Below, one piece after another: positions 25,182 through 33,290 of a stretch of 46,415 nucleotides of DNA (the stretch's first letter is position 1; each line of letters begins with the position of its first letter). The stretch spans positions 15,955 through 62,369 of the forward strand of contig NZ_MKQS01000013.1 of the NCBI RefSeq assembly GCF_001758345.1. Reading direction: 5' to 3'. The translations under genes and the position numbers were made by a program. A model generated the notes under the pieces. The model was not told the origin of the DNA. It was given only the letters and a program-made list of their open reading frames with translations, and searched no databases. The DNA comes from Acinetobacter towneri (GTDB lineage Bacteria; Pseudomonadota; Gammaproteobacteria; Pseudomonadales; Moraxellaceae).

Positions 25182-25694
25182 TTATAAATCGACCAGCTTT
25201 TCCTTTGCTACAATAATACCGTTGTTGTCGGCATAGACATAATCGCCAGAATTAAAAGTGACTTGTCCGAAATGCAAACTCACATCTACTTCACCCACGC
25301 CTTTGCGGTTACTTTTTTGTGGAATTGAAGCCAAAGCATGTACGCCTAAATCAAGTGCTGCAATTGCATCGACATCGCGCACACAACCGTAAATAATCAC
25401 GCCATTCCAGTGATTTTTCACTGCAGATTCAGCAATCAAGTCTCCCATCAAGGCACAGCGCATAGATGCCCCACCATCTACTACCAAAACCTTGCCCGTA
25501 CCATCGGTTGCCAATAACTCTTTTACACGCGAGTTATCTTCAAAGCACTTTACAGTCACAATTTGACCACCAAAAGTTTTACGTGCACCGTAACTTTTGA
25601 AAAATTTACCATCCAAAGATGGAATCACCACTTCAAGGTCATGTTTTGGATGGTCATCTAATAAGTCACAAGTTACGAATGGTACTGTAGACAC
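25182..25694 (-). CDS. RraA-like protein; possible 4-hydroxy-4-methyl-2-oxoglutarate aldolase / oxaloacetate decarboxylase
   Basis: A 170-residue RraA-family protein with a GTG start, preceded by AGGGGA at suitable spacing. FGGQIVTVKCFEDNSRVKELL, VVDGGASMRCALMGD and NHWNGVIIYGCVRD are typical. Asp85, Arg106 and Asp107 complete the D-X20-R-D metal motif of HMG/CHA aldolases; E. coli RraA has Gln after the Arg and lacks the aldolase reaction. This protein therefore looks catalytically competent, although such genes are often labelled ribonuclease E inhibitor RraA. It lies 12 bp after the TIP30-like oxidoreductase gene and is probably co-transcribed with it. Confidence 0.85.
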   Translation of the reverse strand: MSTVPFVTCDLLDDHPKHDLEVVIPSLDGKFFKSYGARKTFGGQIVTVKCFEDNSRVKELLATDGTGKVLVVDGGASMRCALMGDLIAESAVKNHWNGVIIYGCVRDVDAIAALDLGVHALASIPQKSNRKGVGEVDVSLHFGQVTFNSGDYVYADNNGIIVAKEKLVDL

Positions 25695-25706
25695 GTTGTT
25701 CCCCTT

Positions 25707-26372
25707 TTACTTGGTTTTTTGTATTTGTAAATTATCATAAATTTGAAATTTATGAATTTGCGATTGCGCCGCCTCGACCATAGTATGAGCCACTTGTGTA
25801 GCGCTTACTGGCTTATATCTAAAATGATCGGGAATAAATCGTGATATTTTAAGATACAGCTTTTGCCCTAAATCTTCTAAACGCCGTTGTTCATTGCGCT
25901 CACCCAATAATAAAGATGGACGCAACATTGATACTTTGTCTAAATCTAAGCTTTCAATATATTGTTCTAGCTCGCCTTTGACACGATTATAAAATACGGC
26001 TGATTTAGCTTGTGCACCCAAAGCACTGACCAATATGTAATGCGTACCCTTCGCCTGCAATAGTTCGGCGAAATGTGCATTGATGGTATAATCCACAGCA
26101 TAAAATGCCTCTTTTGAGCCTGCCTTTTTTAAAGTTGTGCCTAAACAACTGAATGCATGGCTATAACCACTCACATCTTCATCATTGAGCAATAAAAAGT
26201 CTTCGAGTAATAACGTGTGGACTTTTTCTAAGTGATTCAATTCAGGACACGGTCGGCGCAAAACAACGGTGATGTTTTTACATTCAGATAGCTGATTCAG
26301 CCGTTTAACCAATTGCTGCCCAACTAAACCATTTGCACCAATTACAATTGCATTTTGAATAGAATTTATCAT
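25707..26372 (-). CDS. NAD(P)-binding oxidoreductase, atypical short-chain (TIP30/HTATIP2-like)
   Basis: A 221-residue Rossmann protein. The dinucleotide motif GANGLVG is at about 13-19. AFSCLGTTLKKAGSKEAFYAVD and YNRVKGELE (a Tyr-x3-Lys pair near 138-142) are characteristic of the HTATIP2/YbjT-like group of atypical short-chain dehydrogenases. RPSLLLGER then follows. Substrate and role are unknown. It starts the minus-strand pair with the RraA-like gene. The region upstream is shared divergently with rpsT. Confidence 0.78.
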   Translation of the reverse strand: MINSIQNAIVIGANGLVGQQLVKRLNQLSECKNITVVLRRPCPELNHLEKVHTLLLEDFLLLNDEDVSGYSHAFSCLGTTLKKAGSKEAFYAVDYTINAHFAELLQAKGTHYILVSALGAQAKSAVFYNRVKGELEQYIESLDLDKVSMLRPSLLLGERNEQRRLEDLGQKLYLKISRFIPDHFRYKPVSATQVAHTMVEAAQSQIHKFQIYDNLQIQKTK

Positions 26373-26453
26373 TTTTTAAACAATCTCTGAGGCTTAAAGC
26401 TAATCTACCTGTTTCTTTCCGATTTTTCTGCAGCTAAAATGTTGTCAAAGCAT

Positions 26454-26490
26454 GTCAAGACTTGACTTAACTGTCTAGTTTCATCAAAAT
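26454..26490 (+). promoter_or_regulatory. Candidate rpsT promoter with a palindrome over the -35
   Basis: TTGACT (26462-26467), a 17-base spacer and CAAAAT (26485-26490). A perfect palindrome GTCAAG-A-CTTGAC (26454-26466) overlaps the -35, and another TGTCAA copy lies just upstream. The -10 is weak, so a further start nearer the gene is possible. Confidence 0.4.
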
Positions 26491-26587
26491 ATGGCACTTG
26501 TTTACGGGCTGGTGATAATTCTTCTGATGTTGGTTTTCGGAAGTAATTGCAGCCCGCCCAGACCAATCTATTTCAAGGAGTGTACGA

Positions 26588-26857
26588 GTGGCAAACTCTG
26601 CTCAAGCTAGAAAACGTGCTCGTCAAAACGTTAAAGCACGTAAACACAACGCAAGCTTACGTTCTATGGTTCGTACTTATTTAAAACGCACAATCGCTGC
26701 TATTGCTGCAGGCGATTATGCGGTTGCATCTGAAGCTTACAAAAAAGCTGTTCCAGTGATTGACCGTATGGCTGATAAAGGCATCATCCATAAGAACAAA
26801 GCAGCTCGTCATAAGAGCCGTTTAAACGCTCAAGTTAAAGCTTTAGCTTCTAACTAA
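26588..26857 (+). CDS. rpsT: 30S ribosomal protein S20
   Basis: An 89-residue basic protein of three long helices, starting (M)[20 protein letters not shown] and continuing [13 protein letters not shown], as in S20, which binds 16S rRNA early in small-subunit assembly. The start codon is GTG at 26588 with AAGGAG seven bases upstream. E. coli rpsT likewise uses a non-ATG start, linked there to autogenous translational control, so the same may apply. A terminator follows 13 bp after the stop, making it monocistronic. Confidence 0.97.
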   Translation: MANSAQARKRARQNVKARKHNASLRSMVRTYLKRTIAAIAAGDYAVASEAYKKAVPVIDRMADKGIIHKNKAARHKSRLNAQVKALASN

Positions 26858-26870
26858 GTGTTAAACAAAA

Positions 26871-26892
26871 GAAGCCCGTTAGGGCTTTTTTT
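26871..26892 (+). terminator. Terminator of rpsT
   Basis: AAGCCC, a four-base loop, GGGCTT and a T tract, 13 bp after the rpsT stop. Confidence 0.92.
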
Positions 26893-27079
26893 GTGTCTGC
26901 TAACTCGCTTGCGCTTCCAACTGTTACTTAAAATTAGGCATTTCAACTTACTTAAAGCTTTTTTTAGCCATGAGTACGAGCATTTTTACCGCAGGTTGAA
27001 TACAATCGCTTTATTGCGAAATATTCCGTGTCGATAATAACTTCTCGGCTTGATGCACTTGATGCGTTCAATGTTCTAC

Positions 27080-27814
27080 TTAAACTTTCTGACGAAATTG
27101 TGAAATATCTAAAGTGTGAATCTGACCGCGCCAAATCCATTTTAACTTAGATTCTAAAAACTCATCGCCTTCAAACCAAACAAATAAACCTTCCATCATG
27201 CCTGGCCAATCGGCTTGCGTGACTTCCTTGCGTCCAGAAATTACCGCAATAATTGCGGCCAGAATAGTATCGTGACTTACAGCCAAACTGAGTCCGTAGG
27301 GGTTGGTCGGATGAGTGTTATAAATCAGCTCAAGAACATCTACCACCCCATGAATCGGATGTTTCATGCCAGGCAAGGCCTTGTTTACAAAACTATTGAT
27401 AAAGCCTAACGCGCCCTGCTCCTGAAAATATGGACCTGCCTGCTTGATATCAAGTACAAAGCTTCCAGGCTCAACCAACAATCCTTGTTCTATAATTTCA
27501 ATGTGATGGGTATTAGGTTCAAGGGTAATACCATCCGCTCCACGAATCATTAATGCAGCTGTATCGACACAACGCTGAATAGGACTTGAAATACAGTGTT
27601 GAATCACTCGATCTGTATTTCCAACCAAGTAGCCTCCCCATGCTTCGGCTAAATCACGGCCTTGATCTGTCAACTGCAAATTATAGCCAGCCAAACCCTG
27701 ACCCGCGACAATTTCACGAATAGAATGACGGGTAAATAAAGTCACAGGCGTCTGAGCATCTGGCAATAAATCAATTGCTTTAAGCATACTTGCAGGGAGT
27801 AGTTCTAATGCCAT
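27080..27814 (-). CDS. Histidine phosphatase family protein
   Basis: A 244-residue protein with the catalytic motif TRHSIRE near residue 28 (the Arg-His pair of the superfamily), a second arginine region in ISSPIQRCVDTA near 77, and AVSHDTILAA near 183, which resembles the HD/HAE motif of branch 2 acid phosphatases. The spacing and SHDT element favour a phosphoanhydride or acid phosphatase-like enzyme over phosphoglycerate mutase. No signal peptide is visible, so it is probably cytoplasmic. Substrate unknown. It is downstream of cysQ on the same strand, 59 bp away. Confidence 0.75.
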   Translation of the reverse strand: MALELLPASMLKAIDLLPDAQTPVTLFTRHSIREIVAGQGLAGYNLQLTDQGRDLAEAWGGYLVGNTDRVIQHCISSPIQRCVDTAALMIRGADGITLEPNTHHIEIIEQGLLVEPGSFVLDIKQAGPYFQEQGALGFINSFVNKALPGMKHPIHGVVDVLELIYNTHPTNPYGLSLAVSHDTILAAIIAVISGRKEVTQADWPGMMEGLFVWFEGDEFLESKLKWIWRGQIHTLDISQFRQKV

Positions 27815-27873
27815 GATCTAGCCAAAATTTTTTTACTTGGTTACTTGACACTATACCATGTTCAGCACTTTGC

Positions 27874-28731
27874 TCAATCTGACTTCGCCATAAGTGCCAG
27901 TGCTTGTAAGGCAATCTTTTTCATCTGTGTATTTTTATAGGAGATAAAACCACCATTTAGCAATGTATCGCGCTGATTGTATAAAAATGGCCGCCCATGA
28001 AAATCGACCAATCCACCACCAATTCGTTCCAGCAAGCATTGTCCTGCACTAGTGTCCCATTCCGAGGTCGGATGAAAACGTGGGTAGACATCGACACGAT
28101 CTTCCAAAATCATGCAGAATTTATACGCACTCCCTGCTTTTATTTCTTCAAAATCGGTCAACTGTGCCAAGCTTGTTAAATAGTCTGCATAGTGTGACTT
28201 TTTTTGACTGCTGTGGCTTAAACCAATTTTTAGAATTGAAGATGTTACCGTTGGTGCTGGCTGATAGAGATACCATTGCTGAGTTAAAATATCATATTTG
28301 AATGGCATACCCTGTTCTGGGCAAAAATAAATCGTGTGCTCGCCCGGTACAGCAAGCACCGCAAAAGTTGTTAGCGCACCACAAATTAAACTTAAATTAA
28401 TGGTAAATTCTGGACGTTGATGTAAAAACTCTTTGGTGCCATCTAAAGGATCTAGCAACCAAAACTTCTGCCATTGGTGGCGCTGATCTTGTTCACCTTC
28501 TTCTGACAATACAGGCAAATTTGAAATTTCTGCCAAAGCCTGCATTAAATAATAATTGACCCGATAATCAGCTTGCGTAACAGGAGAATCATCAATTTTC
28601 TTTTCGACATCAAAAGCAGCACCTGAACAGTAATCTTGAAATTCCTGATTTAAAATTTCACATGCCTGCTGCATGATTGACAACAACTGTAAAATTAAAG
28701 TATGCGTTGGCGCCGTTGTTTTTATAAACAT
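27874..28731 (-). CDS. cysQ: 3'(2'),5'-bisphosphate nucleotidase CysQ
   Basis: A 285-residue member of the lithium-sensitive inositol-monophosphatase-like family. Metal ligands are seen in VLSEEGE (first Glu), LLDPLDGTKEF (the DPLDGTxxF motif near 93-101) and SEWDTSAGQCLLERIGG (the WDxxAG motif near 223). VTQADYRVN is also typical. It removes 3'-phosphoadenosine 5'-phosphate from sulfate assimilation and related reactions. AAGGA precedes the ATG. The phosphatase gene downstream may be co-transcribed. Confidence 0.9.
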   Translation of the reverse strand: MFIKTTAPTHTLILQLLSIMQQACEILNQEFQDYCSGAAFDVEKKIDDSPVTQADYRVNYYLMQALAEISNLPVLSEEGEQDQRHQWQKFWLLDPLDGTKEFLHQRPEFTINLSLICGALTTFAVLAVPGEHTIYFCPEQGMPFKYDILTQQWYLYQPAPTVTSSILKIGLSHSSQKKSHYADYLTSLAQLTDFEEIKAGSAYKFCMILEDRVDVYPRFHPTSEWDTSAGQCLLERIGGGLVDFHGRPFLYNQRDTLLNGGFISYKNTQMKKIALQALALMAKSD

Positions 28732-28913
28732 AACTATCCTTTTTAGACCGTATCTAAAGGTCTAACTTTTCATTACTTTCATAAAAACATTGTAATAAAA
28801 ATTACGGCTGATACGTAGCAAAAAACTCAGTCTCTTAATATGCTAAATCAAGACTTTAAGTTTCAAAGGAATTCATTTTTTACATGAATTTTATTTATTC
28901 AGTGCTAAGTTAA

Positions 28914-29093
28914 TTAATTCTTAAATGGATCAGATAAGCTTTTTTTGAACATGGAAAAAGTGAGTGCAGCACTGACCATTAATAAAATTCCCACAATAAC
29001 CAAATAAGTTTCGCCACCAACAAAACCAAAAATAATTGCAGCAATACCCAATAAACCCAAAATAGTGGTAATGGCAATTCCTAAAATGGACAT
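28914..29093 (-). CDS. Small membrane protein of unknown function
   Basis: A 59-residue protein from ATG 29093, preferred over GTG 29096 because AAGGA lies seven bases upstream of the ATG. Two membrane helices, MSILGIAITTILGLLGIAAI onward to residue about 24 and YLVIVGILLMVSAALTFSMF (about 30-49), are joined by a short glycine-rich turn. The C-terminus is basic and ends SDPFKN. I do not recognise the family. It stands alone between two long gaps. A longer reading frame overlaps it (to 29181), but its composition is unlike a real protein. Confidence 0.65.
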   Translation of the reverse strand: MSILGIAITTILGLLGIAAIIFGFVGGETYLVIVGILLMVSAALTFSMFKKSLSDPFKN

Positions 29094-29632
29094 CACAATT
29101 CCTTATAAATTTTCTTAATGATGAAAAATTGACAATTCTCAGGGATCGCTCTGTGACATTCATGCATCTTTTGATAGTCAAAGCGTAACATTTGATCTTA
29201 CTTTACAGCATTTATATACAGAACTTATACTAAAATAGACTAATCACATCCTATTTCATTTCACTGAGCTTGCTGAATAGATTAAGTGCAAATTATGACA
29301 ACTTGATGCATTTGATTAAAACAACTGAAATAACTATGCTTACTCCGTAATAGACTTCTTTCATAATTTTTTAATCCCTCATTCAGCAGCCTTATCCACT
29401 TGCGGATTAATCATCATGATGAACCATACATGGCGCAAGAGAAAGGGCTTTCATTCCAAGTTTTACAAATGATTGATGATCAAATTTTTTCTAAAAGAAT
29501 TACAATTCATTCCAAAAAATTCATAGCATTGATTCATAAAAAAACCCGATCTGCATCAATCTGGTTAAATTTAAAGGTATACAAGTTTGTACACTTAATA
29601 AAAACCGACTTAGATTTTAAACCGAAATTCGA
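29094..29632. other. 540-bp gap with no convincing gene
   Basis: AT-rich. A possible plus-strand promoter is TTTACA (29202-29207), 18-base spacer, TATACT (29226-29231), with no obvious gene or RNA after it. A plus-strand frame from TTG 29400 crosses the end of the next gene and lacks a ribosome site. I see no repeat or mobile element ends. It could hold a small RNA or a decayed gene. Confidence 0.35.
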
Positions 29633-29878
29633 TCAATCTTTTTCTAGAAAAGTTAACTCCCCCTCATCTGAGGTAATTTTAATTTTCACTTTACGATAAC
29701 TGCGTTTATCTGGATTTAATGCCGATTCTGAAACATGATGGGCGAATTTCTCATCTCCCATTAAATGCGCAAATAATTTATAACCGATACGCATTTTCTT
29801 AATTTTCTTCTTCTTTTTCTCAAACTCATCGAGTTGTTTATCTAAGTGTTTTAAATCTAAATACTGTTGTTCAGCCAT
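29633..29878 (-). CDS. Small basic hypothetical protein
   Basis: An 81-residue protein. The start ATG at 29876-29878 has GGGAG seven bases upstream. The N-terminal half is a charged helix with a lysine cluster (LDEFEKKKKKIKKMRIGYKL), followed by LFAHLMGDEKFAHHVSES and a C-terminal strand pair (YRKVKIKITSDEGELTFLEKD). No membrane helix, signal peptide or cysteine is present. I do not recognise the family; the basic cluster might bind nucleic acid, but that is inference. It is monocistronic and divergent from yrfG. Confidence 0.6.
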   Translation of the reverse strand: MAEQQYLDLKHLDKQLDEFEKKKKKIKKMRIGYKLFAHLMGDEKFAHHVSESALNPDKRSYRKVKIKITSDEGELTFLEKD

Positions 29879-30162
29879 TACTAGCTCCCTGATTTAAAAA
29901 AATTTACCTTTCAATTCTATGCTTATACAGAAAAACAAATACAGAAATATGTCAAAAAAAATGTTTTTGTGAACGCTACAGTAACTTTCTACAACTGCCG
30001 CATCTCAGTTGTTTATATGAAAAACCTACACAGTACTTATCTATTTAGCCTAACATGATTTGGCTAAAAATAAGACAGTATTTTGAGTTATGCCTCAAGC
30101 ATGTTTAAATGAGTCTGTTTTTTCTGCCTTTTGGCAATTGCTTTATGGTTTAAGGTGTCTAA

Positions 30163-30837
30163 ATGCGCAAAAATATCATCATGTTTGACATGGACGGAAC
30201 GTTGTTAGATCTCGCTTATGATGATTTTATTTGGAATGAACAATTGCCAATTCGCTATGCAGAATTACATGCCTGCTCTTTAGCACGCAGCAAAGAAATT
30301 TTATACGTTTTTTATCAAGAACATAGCCACACTTTAGAATGGTATTCCTCACGTTTTTGGACAGCCAAAGTCGGGGTTGATATGTTAGCCATGCAACTTG
30401 AATATAAAGATCAAGTCACTTTGCGTCCACAAGCCATTGAGTTACTGGAATATTTAAAAAATAATGGCTATCGTATTTGGCTCACCACCAATGCAGATTG
30501 TGCAGGTTTAGACTTTAAACTAGCACATACAGGTTTGACAAAATACTTTGAAGTGATTGTTAGCTCTGAAAGCGTTGGTTATGCCAAAGAACGCGTTGAA
30601 TTTTGGCAAACATTGCAACAACAACATGCGTTTAATCCTGCAGATTGCTATTTTATTGATGACACCGAAAAGGTGCTTAATGGTGCTAAAGCCTTTGGGA
30701 TTGGACACTTATATAGTATTGCCCAGCCATCTTCAGCAAAACCAGCGCGTCAGACTTGTAATTACCCTATGTTGCACCAATTAACAGATTTAATTCCTGT
30801 CTTAGAACAATTTGAGGACACTCAAAAATATGCCTAA
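30163..30837 (+). CDS. yrfG: HAD-family GMP/IMP nucleotidase YrfG-like
   Basis: A 224-residue haloacid-dehalogenase-type phosphatase. Motif I is FDMDGTLLDLAYDDFIW (nucleophile Asp9), motif II LTTNAD near 107, the motif III lysine in GYAKERVEFW near 141, and motif IV CYFIDDTEK near 164. The LLDLxYDxxxW start and the order yrfG-hslR are typical of the GMP/IMP nucleotidase YrfG. AAGG precedes the ATG by eight bases. Its last eight bases overlap the start of hslR, so translation is coupled. Confidence 0.85.
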   Translation: MRKNIIMFDMDGTLLDLAYDDFIWNEQLPIRYAELHACSLARSKEILYVFYQEHSHTLEWYSSRFWTAKVGVDMLAMQLEYKDQVTLRPQAIELLEYLKNNGYRIWLTTNADCAGLDFKLAHTGLTKYFEVIVSSESVGYAKERVEFWQTLQQQHAFNPADCYFIDDTEKVLNGAKAFGIGHLYSIAQPSSAKPARQTCNYPMLHQLTDLIPVLEQFEDTQKYA

Positions 30838-31270
30838 AACTTCGTCCCACGAAGCCATTGAAACGATTCGAATTGATAAATGGCTATGGGCTGCACGTTT
30901 TTTCAAGACCCGCTCTATTGCAAAAGCTGCCATTGAAGGCGGCAAAGTACATCACAATGGCGAGCGCGTTAAAGTTTCCAAAGAAATTCGTGTGGGAACT
31001 GAACTGACCATTCAACAGGGTTTTGATAAAAAAACCGTATTGGTCAAGGCATTATCGGGTGTACGTGGCCCGGCACCCATCGCTCAGCAACTTTATGAAG
31101 AAACTGAAGTGAGTATTGCACGCAGGGAATTGATTGCGACCCAAAGAAAGTTGCATAATCTAGCACGACCTGATCATCGACCAAGTAAAAAAGACCGTCG
31201 TGACATCAGCAAATTCAAACAAGAAAATGATCAGCAATTTGACCAATTTTGGTCATATAATGATGATTAA
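30830..31270 (+). CDS. hslR: Heat-shock protein 15, S4-domain RNA-binding protein HslR
   Basis: A 146-residue protein from ATG 30830, with GAGGA about eleven bases upstream; an in-frame TTG at 30812 is rejected. The S4 domain occupies about 13-75: IRIDKWLWAARFFKTRSIAK, GGKVHHNGERVKVSKEIRVG. The C-terminal third is basic (RKLHNLARPDHRPSKKDRRD). Hsp15 binds free 50S subunits carrying a blocked nascent chain and helps recycling. It overlaps yrfG by 8 bp. Confidence 0.92.
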   Translation: MPKTSSHEAIETIRIDKWLWAARFFKTRSIAKAAIEGGKVHHNGERVKVSKEIRVGTELTIQQGFDKKTVLVKALSGVRGPAPIAQQLYEETEVSIARRELIATQRKLHNLARPDHRPSKKDRRDISKFKQENDQQFDQFWSYNDD

Positions 31271-31278
31271 ATAGAGCG

Positions 31279-31310
31279 TCATAGTTTGTCGCAAAGGCTA
31301 TGATATAAAT
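31279..31310 (+). promoter_or_regulatory. Extended -10 promoter with inverted repeat upstream of recA
   Basis: TGA-TATAAA at 31301-31309 fits an extended -10. Immediately before and overlapping it is an inverted repeat: TCATAG-TTTG (31279-31288) against CAAA-GG-CTATGA (31292-31303), with a two-base bulge. There is no LexA-type CTGT-N8-ACAG box. Transcription would begin near 31316. Confidence 0.4.
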
Positions 31311-31355
31311 AGAACTACAGGAAAAATTCTGTCACTATATCGCATGTGGAAAAGA

Positions 31356-31385
31356 TTGAAGTAAATGCATCCACTTGAGTATATT
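31356..31385 (+). promoter_or_regulatory. Second candidate recA promoter
   Basis: TTGAAG (31356-31361), 18-base spacer, TATATT (31380-31385), with start expected near 31392, some 23 bases before the recA ATG. It competes with, or adds to, the extended -10 site upstream. Confidence 0.4.
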
Positions 31386-31414
31386 ATTTCGTGACATCGT
31401 AATGAGGTTGTAAG

Positions 31415-32461
31415 ATGGATGAGAATAAAAGCAAGGCGTTAAATGCGGCGCTTAGCCAAATTGAAAAACAATTTGGTAAGAACACTGTCATGCGTCTAGG
31501 CGACAACACTGTGCAAGCGGTAGAAGCCGTATCTACAGGTTCATTGACCCTAGATATTGCATTGGGTATTGGTGGCTTACCTAAAGGTCGTATCATTGAA
31601 ATTTACGGCCCTGAATCATCAGGTAAAACCACAATGACCTTGCAAGCCATTGCAGAATGTCAGAAAGCTGGTGGAACCTGTGCCTTTATTGATGCCGAAC
31701 ACGCGCTTGATCCTCAATATGCACGTAAACTTGGTGTAGATATTGACAATCTTTTGGTATCGCAACCAGACAATGGTGAACAAGCCCTTGAAATTGCCGA
31801 TATGTTGGTACGTTCTGGCGCAATTGACATGATTGTAGTCGACTCCGTGGCAGCCTTAACCCCTCGTGCCGAAATTGAAGGCGAAATGGGTGACTCGCAC
31901 ATGGGCTTACAAGCACGCTTAATGAGCCAAGCCTTGCGGAAAATCACGGGTAATGCCAAACGCTCGAACTGTATGGTGATCTTCATTAACCAAATTCGTA
32001 TGAAAATTGGTGTAATGTTTGGTAGCCCAGAAACTACAACAGGTGGTAACGCATTGAAGTTCTATGCTTCTGTTCGTTTAGATATCCGCCGTGTAGGTCA
32101 AGTGAAAGAAGGCGACGAGATTATTGGTTCTGAAACCAAAGTCAAAGTTGTGAAAAACAAAATGGCACCACCATTTAAAGAAGCATTATTCCAGATTCTT
32201 TATGGTAAAGGTGTTAACCATTTAGGTGAGCTGGTCGATTTAGCCGTTCAACAAAATATCGTGCAAAAAGCAGGTGCTTGGTATTCTTATCAGGGCGATA
32301 AAATTGGTCAAGGTAAAAACAACACCATTCGCCATCTTGAAGAACATCCAGAGCTTGCTAAAGGCATCGAAGCGATTATTCGTGAACAACTACTCACGAC
32401 AGGTCAAGCTGCACCTGTAGAAGATAAAGACGAAGAAGAATTCGACTTACTTGATGTTTAA
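31415..32461 (+). CDS. recA: Recombinase RecA
   Basis: A 348-residue recombinase. Walker [10 protein letters not shown] is at about 67-75, Walker [11 protein letters not shown] near 140-148, and the loop L1/L2 region includes [21 protein letters not shown] and [26 protein letters not shown]. The C-terminus is acidic ([13 protein letters not shown]). It forms filaments on single-stranded DNA for recombination and repair. GAGG precedes the ATG. recX follows 81 bp downstream, beyond a terminator. Confidence 0.98.
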   Translation: MDENKSKALNAALSQIEKQFGKNTVMRLGDNTVQAVEAVSTGSLTLDIALGIGGLPKGRIIEIYGPESSGKTTMTLQAIAECQKAGGTCAFIDAEHALDPQYARKLGVDIDNLLVSQPDNGEQALEIADMLVRSGAIDMIVVDSVAALTPRAEIEGEMGDSHMGLQARLMSQALRKITGNAKRSNCMVIFINQIRMKIGVMFGSPETTTGGNALKFYASVRLDIRRVGQVKEGDEIIGSETKVKVVKNKMAPPFKEALFQILYGKGVNHLGELVDLAVQQNIVQKAGAWYSYQGDKIGQGKNNTIRHLEEHPELAKGIEAIIREQLLTTGQAAPVEDKDEEEFDLLDV

Positions 32462-32501
32462 AGCATGCGCTAAGATGAACACAACAAACTGAATTAAATA
32501 G

Positions 32502-32523
32502 AACGCTCTACGGAGCGTTTTAT
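32502..32523 (+). terminator. Terminator between recA and recX
   Basis: AACGCTC, loop TACG, GAGCGTT and then TTTA. The T tract is short, so partial readthrough into recX is likely; this arrangement keeps RecX well below RecA in many bacteria. Confidence 0.75.
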
Positions 32524-32542
32524 TGTATATGGAAGCATTACC

Positions 32543-33232
32543 ATGCCTGAAGACAAATTCCCCAAACTGATTGATTACGCTGCGCTAAAACAACAATTTG
32601 GCGAAGATGAGCAATCATGTAGCCGAACTGAGCAGATATATTCCGAAACAACGTCTGCCCTGCATTTTGCCTCAAATTCTGCGCCTAACATTAATAAACA
32701 ATACCCTGCTCATACGGAAGCCATTGATGATCAAGAACACAATCACAATGAAGACCAAGACGAACAGCAAAACAAACGCCCAGGACTAACAGGTTCTCGT
32801 CTACGCAGCTATGCCTTTGCTGTCTTAACGCGTAAAGAATATTCTAAAAATGACTTAATTGAAAAACTGGCTTTATATGCAGAAAACCGTGATGAAGTGA
32901 TTGAGTTAGTCAATGAATTGGCACGTGAAAATTATCAGAGTGATCAACGCCTAGCAGAAATGTTACTGGCTAGCCAAAAGCGGCAAGGTAAAGGGCCAAA
33001 TCGTATTAAAATGGCTCTTAAAAACAAAAAAGTGGATAGCAGTTTAATTTCAGAAGAACTTAAAGAAACTGATTGGGCAGAACAAGCCTATCAACTGAAA
33101 GTGAAAAAATTCGGCACAGAAGTCGCAAACGAGCCAAAACTTAAAGCCAAACAAATTCGTTTTTTACAGTATCGGGGCTTTGATATGGATGCGATTATGA
33201 AAGCAATTCGTAGGAAAGAGCAGAATTTTTAA
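32543..33232 (+). CDS. recX: Recombination regulator RecX with acidic N-terminal extension
   Basis: A 229-residue protein. The RecX domain is in the C-terminal two thirds: SRLRSYAFAVLTRKEYSKNDLIEKL, QSDQRLAEMLLASQKRQGKGPNRIKMALKNK and KAKQIRFLQYRGFDMDAIMKAI. Residues about 25-85 are an extra low-complexity stretch rich in Asn, Gln, Glu and Asp, absent from the usual 150-170-residue RecX. RecX limits RecA filament growth, in line with its place just after recA. GGAAG lies before the ATG. Confidence 0.92.
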   Translation: MPEDKFPKLIDYAALKQQFGEDEQSCSRTEQIYSETTSALHFASNSAPNINKQYPAHTEAIDDQEHNHNEDQDEQQNKRPGLTGSRLRSYAFAVLTRKEYSKNDLIEKLALYAENRDEVIELVNELARENYQSDQRLAEMLLASQKRQGKGPNRIKMALKNKKVDSSLISEELKETDWAEQAYQLKVKKFGTEVANEPKLKAKQIRFLQYRGFDMDAIMKAIRRKEQNF

Positions 33233-33290
33233 AATAGTGGATATAAGATCAAAATAAGTAGAAGATAAATAGAATTATTATTTCAAAACT

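Noticed and set aside
28930-29181. Minus-strand frame of 83 codons overlapping the small membrane protein
   Set aside because: Its composition (Cys/His/Trp-rich, out of frame with the hydrophobic gene) looks like a shadow; the 28914-29093 frame has the AAGGA site and two clean helices.
29400-29699. Plus-strand reading frame of 99 codons starting at TTG
   Set aside because: It has no ribosome site, starts at TTG, overlaps the end of a better-supported minus-strand gene, and has no recognisable motif.
31271-31414. A LexA (SOS) box upstream of recA
   Set aside because: No CTGT-N8-ACAG-like sequence is present, in line with the absence of LexA in Acinetobacter.
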